This document shows positions 24,993 to 34,222 of a DNA stretch of 64,000 bases, one piece after another. The translations under genes were made by a program, and so were the position numbers. Numbering within the stretch: the stretch's first letter is position 1; every line of letters starts with the position of its first letter. This DNA is from an uncultured Bacteroidales bacterium. GTDB taxonomy: Bacteria; Bacteroidota; Bacteroidia; Bacteroidales; Bacteroidaceae. The notes below the pieces were generated by a model. The model did no database searches, was not told the origin of the DNA, and was given only the letters and a program-made list of their open reading frames with translations. The stretch spans positions 1 through 64,000 of the forward strand of contig CACZJU010000008.1 in assembly GCA_902781515.1 (NCBI GenBank), given 5' to 3'.

Positions 24993-26309
24993 ATGAAGAA
25001 AATACTGATTTTACTGGTCATACTAACAGGTACGGCAGTCGTTGCCCATGCCAAAGTGAATAAAGACTCCACACAGGTGGAAGGTTATCAGAAATTCCGC
25101 ATCGGAGGATACGGCGAGGTTGTTGCTTCGTTTATGGGATATGGTACCAGCAGGTTCAACGGAACCACTACGGGCAACACCTACGAGCGCAGGAACAGCA
25201 TAGCCATTCCACGTTTTGTAGTTGCTGGTGACTACCGCTTCAACAAGCACTGGAACCTTGGTGCCGAGATTGAGTTTGAGGCAGGTGGCGTAGGTCTGGA
25301 AACAGAGATGGAAGCATCGGAAAACGGTGAATACGAAACAGAGATGGAGAAGGGTGGCGAAGTGGCTCTGGAGCAGTTCCACCTGACATATACCTATAAT
25401 AAAGCATTCAACATCCGCGTGGGACACATGGTGCTGCCAGTGGGACTGACCAATGCACACCACGAACCCATCCTGTTCTTCGGAACGGTACGTCCAGAGG
25501 GCGAGACCACCATACTGCCAAGCACCTGGCACGAGACAGGTCTTTCTGTATTCGGCACAGTAGGTAAGAAGTACTCGAAACTGACGTATGAGGCTTACGT
25601 GACGGCAGGACTGAATGCCGACGGATTCGGTCGTGACCATTGGGTAGCCGACGGTAAGCAGGGGCTCTTCGAAACCGATAACTTCACCTCACCAGCATAC
25701 ACTTTGCGATTGGAATACGAAGGAGTGCCAGGTCTGCGCCTTGGAACATCGTATTACTTCTGCAACGATGTTACGGCTAATGCCGACAAACGTTATAAAT
25801 ACTCGAGTGTGGGACGTTCGCATCTGAACATCTTCAATGCCGACGTACAGTATCGCAACAAATATATCGCCGCCCGTGCCAACGTCATCTGGGGACAGCT
25901 TGAGAATGCCCGTGCAATGAGTGCTGTGAATCTATCCAACAAATCGAACTATCACCACGGAGCCATGCATCGTATAGCGAAGAATGCTCTGGCATACGGT
26001 GTGGAAGCTGGACTGAACATGCGTTCGCTCATCAAGTGCAAGCACATGCCTACGCTATATCCCTTTGCACGCTATGAATATTTCAACCCTCAGCAAAAAG
26101 GCGAGGCCGGACAGACAATGGATGCCCGCTGTCAGGTGAGCAAGTGGGTGGCTGGTGTCAACTACTATCCCCTGCCCTATCTTGTGGTGAAGGCCGACTG
26201 GAACACGCGACGCATTGGCACGCAGCGTGTATTTGGCGGAGGACGTTACAATCGCGAGAACGAATTCTCACTGGCTGTTGCCTTTACGGGGTGGTTTTGG
26301 AGAAAATGA
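24993..26309 (+). CDS. Outer-membrane porin-like beta-barrel
   Basis: A 438-residue exported protein. The signal peptide MKKILILLVILTGTAVVAHA is followed by many amphipathic strands with aromatic girdles and a C-terminal aromatic strand ending GWFWRK, as in phosphate-selective-type porins. An acidic loop (EMEASENGEYETEMEKGGE, about 106-124) and a His-rich loop (KSNYHHGAMH) could bind cations. First gene of the imelysin/cytochrome locus and probably a channel for its substrate. Its stop codon falls in a GAGAAAAT octamer array. Confidence 0.75.
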   Translation: MKKILILLVILTGTAVVAHAKVNKDSTQVEGYQKFRIGGYGEVVASFMGYGTSRFNGTTTGNTYERRNSIAIPRFVVAGDYRFNKHWNLGAEIEFEAGGVGLETEMEASENGEYETEMEKGGEVALEQFHLTYTYNKAFNIRVGHMVLPVGLTNAHHEPILFFGTVRPEGETTILPSTWHETGLSVFGTVGKKYSKLTYEAYVTAGLNADGFGRDHWVADGKQGLFETDNFTSPAYTLRLEYEGVPGLRLGTSYYFCNDVTANADKRYKYSSVGRSHLNIFNADVQYRNKYIAARANVIWGQLENARAMSAVNLSNKSNYHHGAMHRIAKNALAYGVEAGLNMRSLIKCKHMPTLYPFARYEYFNPQQKGEAGQTMDARCQVSKWVAGVNYYPLPYLVVKADWNTRRIGTQRVFGGGRYNRENEFSLAVAFTGWFWRK

Positions 26310-26357
26310 GAAAATGAGAAAATGAGAAATAATAAATGATAAATGATAAATAATATG
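26301..26357. repeat. GAGAAAAT octamer and AAATGAT heptamer arrays
   Basis: The porin-imelysin gap consists almost wholly of about four GAGAAAAT units followed by three AAATGAT units. The array supplies the porin stop codon. Confidence 0.8.
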
Positions 26358-26360
26358 ATT

Positions 26361-27545
26361 ATGAAGAAGATTTTTATGATGACTGCCCTATGGATGGGCA
26401 CAATGGCTTTCGTAGCCTGCAACGATGACGAAACAACACCTAACAACGGATACGACGATGACAGTCAGCCGGCATTGGTGAGTGTGGAACAGATTATCGA
26501 CGGATGTATGGACATTGCCAACGAGGTGGGAAATGCCAAGATTGGCGACCCTCTGGACCTATGGAACAGCGGCGAACAGGTGAAGGCGCTGTATGCTGTA
26601 GAGTCGTGGTACAGTTGGCACAGCCGCGAGGACTACTCGAACAACATCCTTTCCATCCGCAATGCCTTCTATGGCACACGCGACGGTCAGATTGCCACTA
26701 ACTCATTGGCAACACTGATAAAGGCAAACAACGAAACTCTTTTCAATACCGTTGACGGGGCTATTCAGGATGCTTATCAAGCCATACTGAACATTCCTGC
26801 TCCTTTCCGCAACAACATTAATGCACCACAGGTTACGACTGCCGTTACAGCCTGCAACGATTTGGAGGAAACATTGAAGTCGCTGAAAGCTTACCTGCAA
26901 CGCAACGATGCTGTGAATGCCGATGCTGTGCTTCAACCCATTCTGGTAACATACGTCAACGATGTTGTGCTGCCTACCTACAAAGAACTGATGGAGAAGA
27001 ACACTGCTCTACACGAAGCAGCCAAGGCTTTTGCCGCAGTTCCTTCCGATGAGAACTTCCAGAACTGCTGCAATGCATGGCTCGAAGCACGCACACCATG
27101 GGAAACAAGCGAGGCATTCCTCTTTGGACCTGTAGATGCACTTGGCTTAGACCCAAACATGGACTCATGGCCTTTGGATCAGGAAGCCATCGTGAATATC
27201 TTGAACTCTGGTGAGTTTAATAATATGGTATGGGGCGACGACGATGATGATGATACCGTAGAGGCAAAGCAGGGTGTGCGCGGTTTCCACACGATGGAGT
27301 TCCTAATCTTCAAGAACGGTAAGGCTCGTACCCTCAATGACGGTACCAGCACCGATGCTGCCAACCTGGACTATACCACTGCCAATGCACAGAGTTGGGG
27401 TAACTACATGGTGCAGGTGGGAAAACTGCTGCAGCAGGATGCTACGGAACTCTACAATGCCTGGACGAAGAGTTACGAAGGAGGCAAGGCTTACAAAGAC
27501 CTGTTCCTGAGTCACGAACTTGACGATGATGAGGAGGAAGAGTGA
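26361..27545 (+). CDS. Imelysin-family (M75) lipoprotein
   Basis: A 394-residue lipoprotein (lipobox AFVAC, Cys20) of the imelysin fold, two four-helix bundles. The conserved GxHxxE motif is GFHTMEF at about 308-314. Imelysins (IrpA, EfeO-related) are periplasmic or surface iron-handling proteins; protease activity is not established for most. The acidic tail (ELDDDEEEE) and an internal DDDDDD run are further possible cation sites. Start placed at MKKIF; two Met codons lie just upstream. It is followed by the di-haem protein, a pairing typical for this family. Confidence 0.88.
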   Translation: MKKIFMMTALWMGTMAFVACNDDETTPNNGYDDDSQPALVSVEQIIDGCMDIANEVGNAKIGDPLDLWNSGEQVKALYAVESWYSWHSREDYSNNILSIRNAFYGTRDGQIATNSLATLIKANNETLFNTVDGAIQDAYQAILNIPAPFRNNINAPQVTTAVTACNDLEETLKSLKAYLQRNDAVNADAVLQPILVTYVNDVVLPTYKELMEKNTALHEAAKAFAAVPSDENFQNCCNAWLEARTPWETSEAFLFGPVDALGLDPNMDSWPLDQEAIVNILNSGEFNNMVWGDDDDDDTVEAKQGVRGFHTMEFLIFKNGKARTLNDGTSTDAANLDYTTANAQSWGNYMVQVGKLLQQDATELYNAWTKSYEGGKAYKDLFLSHELDDDEEEE

Positions 27546-27548
27546 TTT

Positions 27549-27578
27549 AGAAGTGAGAGGTGAGAGGTGAGAAGTGAA
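27549..27578. repeat. GTGAGAG heptamer array supplying a start codon
   Basis: Units of GTGAGAG/GTGAGAA between imelysin and the di-haem gene. The GTG start of the next gene lies within the last unit. Confidence 0.8.
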
Positions 27579-29060
27579 AAGACATATCTAAGCATAGTGC
27601 TGGCGACGGTCATGATGATGGCTGTCGTTAGCTGTTCTGATGACGAAACCATCGGAGAGGGTGATCTGACCATCCCCAAAGGCTATGCCCTGTCGGCTGG
27701 AACGTCCACCATCTTCAGCAGCTCGTCGTTTGCCTACGACTCAGAAGCCGACTGGGTGACGGGCGATTTGAAACGTCGCTTTATTAGAGGCGACAAACTA
27801 TATGATGACGCTCGCACCAGTTCGAATGACTACGGCGGCGGTTTGGGACCTGTATATGCCGGTTACTCGTGTGGCTCGTGTCACCGCAATGCCGGACGCA
27901 CAAAGCCAGCCTTGTGGACTCAGACTGGCACAGACACCGATGGAACTCCAGTATATGGCAGTGGCTCGTATGGATTCTCCTCGATGCTGGTGTATGTGAC
28001 ACGCAAGAACGGAGCATTCTTCCAAGACTACGGACGTGTGATTCACGACCAAAGTGTCTATGGTGTAGAGGCTGAGGGTAAGTTGGAATGCCGTTGGCAC
28101 AGCCAGCAGTTCCAGTTCCCAGACGGCACTCCATACGAATTGGTTTATCCAGAATACACCATCACCGACTGGTACAAACCGACGTATCGCGATAGCGGAG
28201 AACCCATCCGACCAGAAGACCTCTTCTGCACCGTGAGGATTCCACTGCGACATGTGGGAATGGGACATATGATGGCAATAGACCGTAACGAGATTGAGGC
28301 TTTGGCTGCCAAGTCGAACTATCCGGAATACGGCATATCGGGCCGTGCCAACTATATCACAGAGCGCGGCATTCGTCAACTGGGTCTGTCAGGCAACAAG
28401 GCACAACATGCCGACCTTACCGTAGAACTTGGTTTTTCGAGTGATATGGGTGTAACAAACAGTCGCTATCCTGAAGAGGTGTGCGAGGGACAAAGTCAGA
28501 TGCAACAGGGTTCTATGATGGGACTGCTCTACGACAAACTTGAGATTTCGACTGAGGAAATGGAGAATGTAGACCTATATCTGCACACTCTGGGAGTTCC
28601 TGCCCGTAGGAATGTTAACAACAAGACAGTGAAACGCGGAGAACAGATGTTTTTCGAGGCTAAGTGCCACCTGTGTCATGTCACCACCCTGCACACCAAA
28701 CCACGAGGAGCCACACTTCTCAATGGAACAGAACTTCCTTGGTTGGGCAATCAAACCATACACCCCTACAGCGACTTCCTGCTGCACGACATGGGTTCGG
28801 AAATCATGGGTGTGGGGCTCAACGATAACTATGTAAGCGGACTGGCTCGAGGCAACGAGTGGCGTACTACTCCATTATGGGGAATTGGTCTGCAGGAGAC
28901 AGTAAACGGACATACCTATTTCCTGCACGACGGACGCGCACGCAACTTCACAGAGGCTATAATGTGGCACGGAGGCGAGGCTGAAGCTTCGAAGAACCTC
29001 TTTGCACGAATGCAAAAGTCCGACCGCTCTGCCCTCATCAAATTCCTTAAAAGTCTATGA
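27567..29060 (+). CDS. Di-haem oxidoreductase lipoprotein (DHOR/thiol-oxidoreductase family)
   Basis: A 497-residue lipoprotein (AVVSC, Cys23) with two c-type haem sites, CGSCH at 102-106 and CHLCH at 367-371. The overall pattern (RRFIRGD, GPVYAG before the first haem; FLHDGRARNFTEAIMWHGGEA near the end) matches the DHOR family, related to MauG/peroxidases and often paired with imelysins. It would sit in the periplasm or on the outer membrane and move electrons, perhaps oxidising or reducing iron. The only start after an in-frame stop that leaves a signal peptide is GTG 27567, made by the heptamer repeat. Confidence 0.88.
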   Translation: MRSEKTYLSIVLATVMMMAVVSCSDDETIGEGDLTIPKGYALSAGTSTIFSSSSFAYDSEADWVTGDLKRRFIRGDKLYDDARTSSNDYGGGLGPVYAGYSCGSCHRNAGRTKPALWTQTGTDTDGTPVYGSGSYGFSSMLVYVTRKNGAFFQDYGRVIHDQSVYGVEAEGKLECRWHSQQFQFPDGTPYELVYPEYTITDWYKPTYRDSGEPIRPEDLFCTVRIPLRHVGMGHMMAIDRNEIEALAAKSNYPEYGISGRANYITERGIRQLGLSGNKAQHADLTVELGFSSDMGVTNSRYPEEVCEGQSQMQQGSMMGLLYDKLEISTEEMENVDLYLHTLGVPARRNVNNKTVKRGEQMFFEAKCHLCHVTTLHTKPRGATLLNGTELPWLGNQTIHPYSDFLLHDMGSEIMGVGLNDNYVSGLARGNEWRTTPLWGIGLQETVNGHTYFLHDGRARNFTEAIMWHGGEAEASKNLFARMQKSDRSALIKFLKSL

Positions 29061-29100
29061 TTTTAATTCACAATTCATAATTCACAATGCACAATTAATA

Positions 29101-30345
29101 ATGAAACGCATACTATTATCTCTCATTCTCTCATTTTCTCATTCTCTCATTTTCATAGCCTCAGCGCAAGATTCACTGAACATAGATATGGAGAACGGCG
29201 TGCTGGGCATTGCCGACAACCGTGGTTTTACACTGCAGTCGAAGAACGGCAAGTTCGTCTTCAAACCCTATCTGATGCTTCAGACACGCGGACAGATAAA
29301 CTACTACGATGACGAGGGATTGGACAAAGCCTACAACCAAGACAATGTGGCAAACTCGGGCTTCGCACTACCCTACGCCATTCTCGGCTTTACTGGCAAG
29401 ACCTTCGGAAAGCTCGACTACAACCTCAGCATCAATGCTGCTGCCACAGGTGCCAACATCCTGCAGCAGGCGTGGGTGAACTACAGCATATCGCCAGCAG
29501 CACGTTTCCGCGTGGGTAAGTTCAAAACGCCATTCACCCATGCCTACCTGACAACATTAGGAGAAACACTGTTCCCAATCGTGCCGACTTCCCTAACGGC
29601 AAGCACCATCATGCCTCACACTCTGAATGCAGTAACTCCGCAGATAGCCACTGGCTTCGACGTGGGAATGGAGTTTCATGGAACAGCCAAGCTAAAGCGA
29701 GGTTCACAATGGCTCGTGGGTTACGAGGCAGGACTGTGGAACGGCAGCGGTTCGGTGGTAAACGGTGCCACGAAAACATTCTCCGACGACTGGCATATTC
29801 CATCGCTGCTCTATGCCGGACGACTCACATTTATGCCTTGGGGCCGTATGCCTATGACACAGGGTAATGCCCAGATGCTCAAGGGACGTCACATGCAATT
29901 CGGCATCAGCGGTGGACTGAATGTGGAGAGCGAGAGCGAGAGCACCAACGATGCCCGATTGGGTGGTGAATTCTCGATGCTCTACAACCGCTGGTATCTG
30001 GGTGCCGAGGCGTACTGGATGCATGTGGGCTTTACCAAGCGCATGAAAATAGACCAGACCTTCAACTACTGGGGAGCATACGCTCAACTGGGTTACTTCG
30101 TTGTGCCCACTGTGCAACTGGGTGTACGCTACGACTTTATGGACCGCAATGGCACATCAAAGGACGGTTTCCTGAATATGCCAGCTGTAGTCTGCAACTA
30201 CTACATTCCGAAGGTTCACCTGAAACTTTCTGCTATGTATCAGTTCACAGGTCGATATGGGCACAAGACACAACTCGACCGCGACAATGATGACCTTGGC
30301 ATCAGCACGCACCATGCCTCCCTTCAACTTCAATTCAGCTTCTAA
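29101..30345 (+). CDS. Second outer-membrane porin-like beta-barrel
   Basis: A 414-residue exported barrel resembling phosphate-selective porins O/P. Features: signal peptide to IASAQ, an early strand FVFKPYLMLQTRGQINYY, RVGKFKTPFTHAYL, and a C-terminal strand ASLQLQFSF. The core of the signal peptide is encoded by an 8-bp repeat (CTCATTCT/CTCATTTT). Placed between two haem lipoproteins, it may be their outer-membrane partner or a channel for their substrate. Confidence 0.75.
   Translation: MKRILLSLILSFSHSLIFIASAQDSLNIDMENGVLGIADNRGFTLQSKNGKFVFKPYLMLQTRGQINYYDDEGLDKAYNQDNVANSGFALPYAILGFTGKTFGKLDYNLSINAAATGANILQQAWVNYSISPAARFRVGKFKTPFTHAYLTTLGETLFPIVPTSLTASTIMPHTLNAVTPQIATGFDVGMEFHGTAKLKRGSQWLVGYEAGLWNGSGSVVNGATKTFSDDWHIPSLLYAGRLTFMPWGRMPMTQGNAQMLKGRHMQFGISGGLNVESESESTNDARLGGEFSMLYNRWYLGAEAYWMHVGFTKRMKIDQTFNYWGAYAQLGYFVVPTVQLGVRYDFMDRNGTSKDGFLNMPAVVCNYYIPKVHLKLSAMYQFTGRYGHKTQLDRDNDDLGISTHHASLQLQFSF
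29119..29156. repeat. CTCATTCT octamer repeat inside porin signal peptide
   Basis: Four to five units of CTCATTCT/CTCATTTT encode SLILSFSHSLIF with an 8-residue period. The reverse complement of this unit forms the array at 26301, and a related array is inside tatD at 56104. Confidence 0.8.
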
Positions 30346-30346
30346 T

Positions 30347-31096
30347 ATGTCACGCTCTTTTTCATTTTTCTATTTCTTCATTCTTTCATTCTTTCTCGTC
30401 TCTTGCGACTCTGGCGATATCATAGAGAAAACCACGGCAAAAGAAGAGAACGGGCATACAGTGAAACTGACTGCCAGTGTGACAGGAATGACCGATCTTA
30501 CGGACAAATACACTTTGTCGCTTGCCACCTTCAAAGCCGGCGACAGCTATGCCACCACCGTCTATAACGTACCTGCTACAGCAAACGACAATGGAGAGGT
30601 GAACATAATAATGCCGAACGTAGGAGACGATGTCAGCACCGTGGAACTGACCATAACAAACCGCCTGCGTCAGCGTGTAATCACTTTGGCAAGTATCAGC
30701 ATGAGTGATTATGTCTCTGCAACCGACACCATACGTCTCAACATCGGGACTGTGGACGTGGGTATGTTCAACGTCATTCAGCACAATGTATTCAACCAGT
30801 CGTGCATACAATGTCACGGTGGAAACGGTGGAGGCGGAGCTGCCGGTCTGAACCTTACCGAGGGGCAGGCACGGACTAATCTCGTAGATGTTGCCAGCAC
30901 TCGCAAGGAAGGTATGTTTCGCATCGTCAGTGGCAATGCCTCACAATCGTTGCTCCACCAGATACTGGCAGAAGGAGGCGAGGAAGTTCTTCACTACAAC
31001 CACACCGAAGTGCTTAGCAGTCAGTTCAAGAACGATGTGGCTGCTGTACGCACATTTATAGATGACTGGATAAATAAATTGAAAATTGAAAATTGA
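30347..31096 (+). CDS. Mono-haem cytochrome c lipoprotein
   Basis: A 249-residue lipoprotein (LVSC, Cys20) with one c-type haem motif CIQCH at 153-157, followed by a Gly-rich loop and a MFRIVSGNASQSLLHQIL segment common in planctomycete-type cytochrome c-like domains. Residues 30-140 form a beta-rich, Ig-like region. Probably an electron carrier working with the di-haem protein. ATG 30347 overlaps the end of the porin gene closely; the signal peptide is very Phe-rich and lies in a loose CATTCTTT repeat. The last residues (KLKIEN) are encoded by an ATTGAAA repeat. Confidence 0.8.
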   Translation: MSRSFSFFYFFILSFFLVSCDSGDIIEKTTAKEENGHTVKLTASVTGMTDLTDKYTLSLATFKAGDSYATTVYNVPATANDNGEVNIIMPNVGDDVSTVELTITNRLRQRVITLASISMSDYVSATDTIRLNIGTVDVGMFNVIQHNVFNQSCIQCHGGNGGGGAAGLNLTEGQARTNLVDVASTRKEGMFRIVSGNASQSLLHQILAEGGEEVLHYNHTEVLSSQFKNDVAAVRTFIDDWINKLKIEN

Positions 31097-31105
31097 AAAT
31101 TGAAG
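31076..31105. repeat. ATTGAAA heptamer repeat at end of cytochrome gene
   Basis: Four units of ATTGAAA supply the stop codon and last residues of the cytochrome lipoprotein and reach into the -33 region of the next promoter. Confidence 0.8.
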
Positions 31106-31114
31106 ATTATTTTG

Positions 31115-31122
31115 TATCTTTG
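31115..31122 (+). promoter_or_regulatory. -7 element of the Rid-CcsBA unit
   Basis: TATCTTTG, only 6 bp before ATG 31129, so the transcript would be leaderless or nearly so. Confidence 0.6.
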
Positions 31123-31128
31123 CACGCT

Positions 31129-32268
31129 ATGAATTATAAAATCCTATATATCGAAGATTTAGGAGTAAGAGTTGAGGTTGCTTCGTTCTGTCCCGCGGAA
31201 GGAACAGGAGAGTGGCATGTAATGCTTCATGTAGAGCCTCGTCACGAATGTTTTGAAGCCCAGCTTCGCCGTATCTATGAGGCAGAGGACCGTCTGCCGA
31301 CGATGAAGGAATTCGAAGGCGCACAGTACATTCTGAAACGATACTTCTTGTCCGACAGTACCAATCAGCAGCCTCTGATGCGAGAGGAATCTGGTATTGC
31401 TCTTTCTGCAATACAACAGCAGCCTCTCGATGGTTCCAAGGTGGCTGTGTGGATGTATATGACCAGCGGACAGAAGATAACGGCTGACGAAGGAGCCGTT
31501 GTTGCAGAAAGTAATGGCTATCGCCACATCTGGCGCATGCAATACACTAGTTGTGAGGGTGACAGTGCCCAGCAGACTGAAACCATACTGAACCAGTACG
31601 AACAACTGCTGAAAAAGTTCGGAGCATCGCTTGCCGACAACTGTCTGCGCACATGGTTCTTCGTGCGTGATGTTGACACGCAATATGCCGGAATGGTTCG
31701 TGCCCGCAGGGAGAACTTCATTCGCGAGGGACTTACTCCCGATACCCACTACATAGCCTCAACAGGCATAGGTGGTGGACCTGCCGAAACAAAGGCCCTC
31801 ATACAGATGGGCACATACGCTATTACAGGTTTCCAGCCTGAGCAACAGCGCTACCTCTATGCCAAGACCCACTTGAATCCTACCTACGAATACGGAGTTA
31901 CATTCGAGCGCGGCACACGCATGGAATACGGCGACCGCAGCCATGTTCTCATTTCAGGTACTGCCAGCATCAACAACAAGGGCGAGGTAGTGCACGTTGG
32001 CGATATTCGCCTACAGACCATACGTATGTGGGAGAATGTGGAAACGCTGCTCCGAGAAGGTGGAATGGATTTCTCAGATGTAATGCACCTCGTGGTGTAT
32101 CTGCGCGATACAGGCGACTACGAAGTAGTAAGCGAGATGTTCCGCGAACGCTTCCCAGATATTCCCACCGTCATCACACTGGCTCCTGTCTGCCGTCCTA
32201 CGTGGCTCATAGAAATGGAGTGCATCGCCGTGAAGGCAAACAATAATACACAGTTCCGAAAGTTCTGA
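31129..32268 (+). CDS. Rid-fold (RidA/chorismatase-like) protein
   Basis: A 379-residue cytoplasmic protein. The C-terminal 130 residues are a RidA/YjgF-type domain (HVLISGTASI, GDIRLQTIRMWENVETLLREGGM, VVYLRD, PVCRPTWLIEMECIAV). The middle (RTWFFVRDVDTQYAGMVRARRENFIREG, YIASTGIGG) resembles the first module of chorismatases. It may deaminate a reactive imine or act on a chorismate-like compound; neither can be shown. Its TGA overlaps the ATG of the haem ligase gene (TGATG), so translation is coupled. The trp operon, which uses chorismate, is the next locus, but convergent. Confidence 0.7.
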   Translation: MNYKILYIEDLGVRVEVASFCPAEGTGEWHVMLHVEPRHECFEAQLRRIYEAEDRLPTMKEFEGAQYILKRYFLSDSTNQQPLMREESGIALSAIQQQPLDGSKVAVWMYMTSGQKITADEGAVVAESNGYRHIWRMQYTSCEGDSAQQTETILNQYEQLLKKFGASLADNCLRTWFFVRDVDTQYAGMVRARRENFIREGLTPDTHYIASTGIGGGPAETKALIQMGTYAITGFQPEQQRYLYAKTHLNPTYEYGVTFERGTRMEYGDRSHVLISGTASINNKGEVVHVGDIRLQTIRMWENVETLLREGGMDFSDVMHLVVYLRDTGDYEVVSEMFRERFPDIPTVITLAPVCRPTWLIEMECIAVKANNNTQFRKF

Positions 32269-33443
32269 TGATAAAGGCTAAAGATAGCATTCGTTTAGCC
32301 CCCTTTATTCTGTTGGGATTTGTGGCAAAATCCATTGTAGCAGCCACATTCATAGAGAGCCGCATGGGTTCGCACTATGCTGTACAGAACATCTATGGAG
32401 CATGGTGGTTCGTACTGTTGTGGTTGCTGATGGTTGTAGCAGCTTGCCTACTTTTATATAAAAAAAGAATATGGAAACGACTGCCTGTAATGATGCTGCA
32501 TTTGAGTTTCATCGTCATTCTGGCTGGGGCACTCACTACTCACATTACCAGCCGACGAGGCATGACTCACCTGCGCGAAGGCGAAGCAACCCGTTCCTAT
32601 TGGGTGAAGGATGAAACTGGGGCATACACGCTAACGGAGGAAATGCCCTTCTATCTGGCACTCCAAGATTTTAATGTTCTATACGATTCCGACGGAACTA
32701 CACCAAGCGACTATGTCAGCAAAGTGATAATTGCCACCACCGATGGGGAGGAGCAGACAAGCATCTCTATGAACAATATCGGGCGCGTCAGAGGTTACCG
32801 CATCTATCAAACATCGTTCGACGACGATTGCATGGGCAGTACATTTACCATCAGCTACGACCCATTGGGAACAGCAATAACGTATGCCGGTTATCTCCTG
32901 CTTGCCATCAGCATGGTTTGGGTTTCTATCAAAAGGGCGAAAGGCGAAAGGAAAAAGGCAAAAGACGAAAGAATTCTCTCAACTCTAAACTCTAAACTCT
33001 CAACTTTATTTCTAGCATTCTGCGGAACAGCAATGGCATCTTATATGGTCATAGCCATTTGCATGAGACCGCTGGTGCCAGTCCTGCGCTCGCCATTCCT
33101 TTTCGTACATGTAGGCACCATCATGCTCAGCTACATACTCCTGGTGGTTAGCATACTGCGCCGCAGTCTGCTACGCCCTGCTGTCTTCCTCTTGGCAACA
33201 GGCATATTCCTCGGAGCCGTATGGGCTAACGTCTCGTGGGGCACATACTGGAGCTGGGACCCAAAGGAAAGTTGGGCACTCGTAACTCTGATAATTTATA
33301 GCCTGCCGCTACATCAGGAAAGCTTGCCCTGGTTTCGCAGCGAACGAAACTACAGGCTCTACTCGCTTCTGGCACTTGCCTCTCTGCTCATGACCTACTT
33401 CGGCGTAAACTTCCTCCTTGGTGGTATGCACAGCTACGCCTGA
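32268..33443 (+). CDS. Fused ResB/CcsA-type cytochrome c haem ligase
   Basis: A 391-residue inner-membrane protein of the system II cytochrome c maturation type. The first half has two membrane segments and a periplasmic ResB-like part; the second is CcsA-like with the haem-handling motif [13 protein letters not shown] and later [15 protein letters not shown]. It is shorter than the roughly 800-1,000-residue fusions of Helicobacter or Bacteroides CcsBA, so ResB is reduced. It would attach haem to the two cytochromes just upstream. Residues around 220-246 ([22 protein letters not shown]) are encoded by short tandem repeats. Confidence 0.85.
   Translation: MIKAKDSIRLAPFILLGFVAKSIVAATFIESRMGSHYAVQNIYGAWWFVLLWLLMVVAACLLLYKKRIWKRLPVMMLHLSFIVILAGALTTHITSRRGMTHLREGEATRSYWVKDETGAYTLTEEMPFYLALQDFNVLYDSDGTTPSDYVSKVIIATTDGEEQTSISMNNIGRVRGYRIYQTSFDDDCMGSTFTISYDPLGTAITYAGYLLLAISMVWVSIKRAKGERKKAKDERILSTLNSKLSTLFLAFCGTAMASYMVIAICMRPLVPVLRSPFLFVHVGTIMLSYILLVVSILRRSLLRPAVFLLATGIFLGAVWANVSWGTYWSWDPKESWALVTLIIYSLPLHQESLPWFRSERNYRLYSLLALASLLMTYFGVNFLLGGMHSYA
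32934..33007. repeat. GGCGAAA and CTCTAAA heptamer repeats inside the haem-ligase gene
   Basis: Two adjacent arrays, GGCGAAA-type (about 32937-32975) and CTCTAAA/CTCTCAA-type (about 32977-33005), encode a hydrophilic stretch between predicted membrane segments. They add about 25 residues with no counterpart I know in the family. Confidence 0.7.
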
Positions 33444-34222
33444 ACATCGGACAGAGCTTCAAATAGGCGGTCGAGAGCAGCATCGGCATTACCTTCGGTT
33501 TCGTTGAGCAGGGTTACGAACTTGGAACCTATGATTGCCCCTGCAGCATTGTCCTGAGCTGCACGTAGCGTCTGGGAGTTGGAAATGCCGAAACCTATCA
33601 TTCTCGGATTGCGCAGGTTCATCTTATTGATGCGACGGAAGTATTCCTGCTTCTGTTCGTCGAAACTTTTCTGAGTTCCCGTAATAGCAGCCGAAGATAC
33701 CATGTAGATGAAGCCGTCGGTATTTTCATCGATGAATCGGATACGTTCTTCACTGGTTTCAGGGGTGATGAGCATAATTATGCGCAGGTCGTAGAGGTCG
33801 GCAATGGGTTTCACAATGTTCAGATAGTCGTCAAAAGGAAGGTCTGGGATGATGGCTCCGCTGACACCAGCCTCGATGCACGACTGACAGAATTCCTCAA
33901 TGCCGTAGTGGAGTATAGGATTGAGGTAGCCCATGAGCACGAGAGGTATTTCCACTTGGTTCTTGATGGATTTCAGTTGATGGAAGAGCAGTTTGAGGCT
34001 CATACCATTCTTCAGGGCACAAGTGGCTGCACTTTGTATTACAGGTCCGTCGGCCAGAGGGTCGCTAAATGGTATGCCCACTTCTATCATGGCAATGCCA
34101 CGACGCTGCATTGTGAGAATCACATCACTCGTGCCCTCAAGCGTAGGACAACCTGCACAGAAATAGAGCGAAAGGAGTTTTTTGTCCTTATTGTTTGCGA
34201 AAAGAGAATTTATCTTGTTCAT
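33434..34222 (-). CDS. trpA: Tryptophan synthase alpha subunit
   Basis: Cleaves indole-3-glycerol phosphate to indole, channelled to TrpB. The 262-residue TIM barrel shows [18 protein letters not shown] (catalytic Glu) and [11 protein letters not shown] (catalytic Asp). Last gene of the trp operon; its 3' end overlaps the convergent haem-ligase gene by 10 bp. ATG overlaps the trpF stop by 4 bp. Confidence 0.97.
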   Translation of the reverse strand: MNKINSLFANNKDKKLLSLYFCAGCPTLEGTSDVILTMQRRGIAMIEVGIPFSDPLADGPVIQSAATCALKNGMSLKLLFHQLKSIKNQVEIPLVLMGYLNPILHYGIEEFCQSCIEAGVSGAIIPDLPFDDYLNIVKPIADLYDLRIIMLITPETSEERIRFIDENTDGFIYMVSSAAITGTQKSFDEQKQEYFRRINKMNLRNPRMIGFGISNSQTLRAAQDNAAGAIIGSKFVTLLNETEGNADAALDRLFEALSDVQA

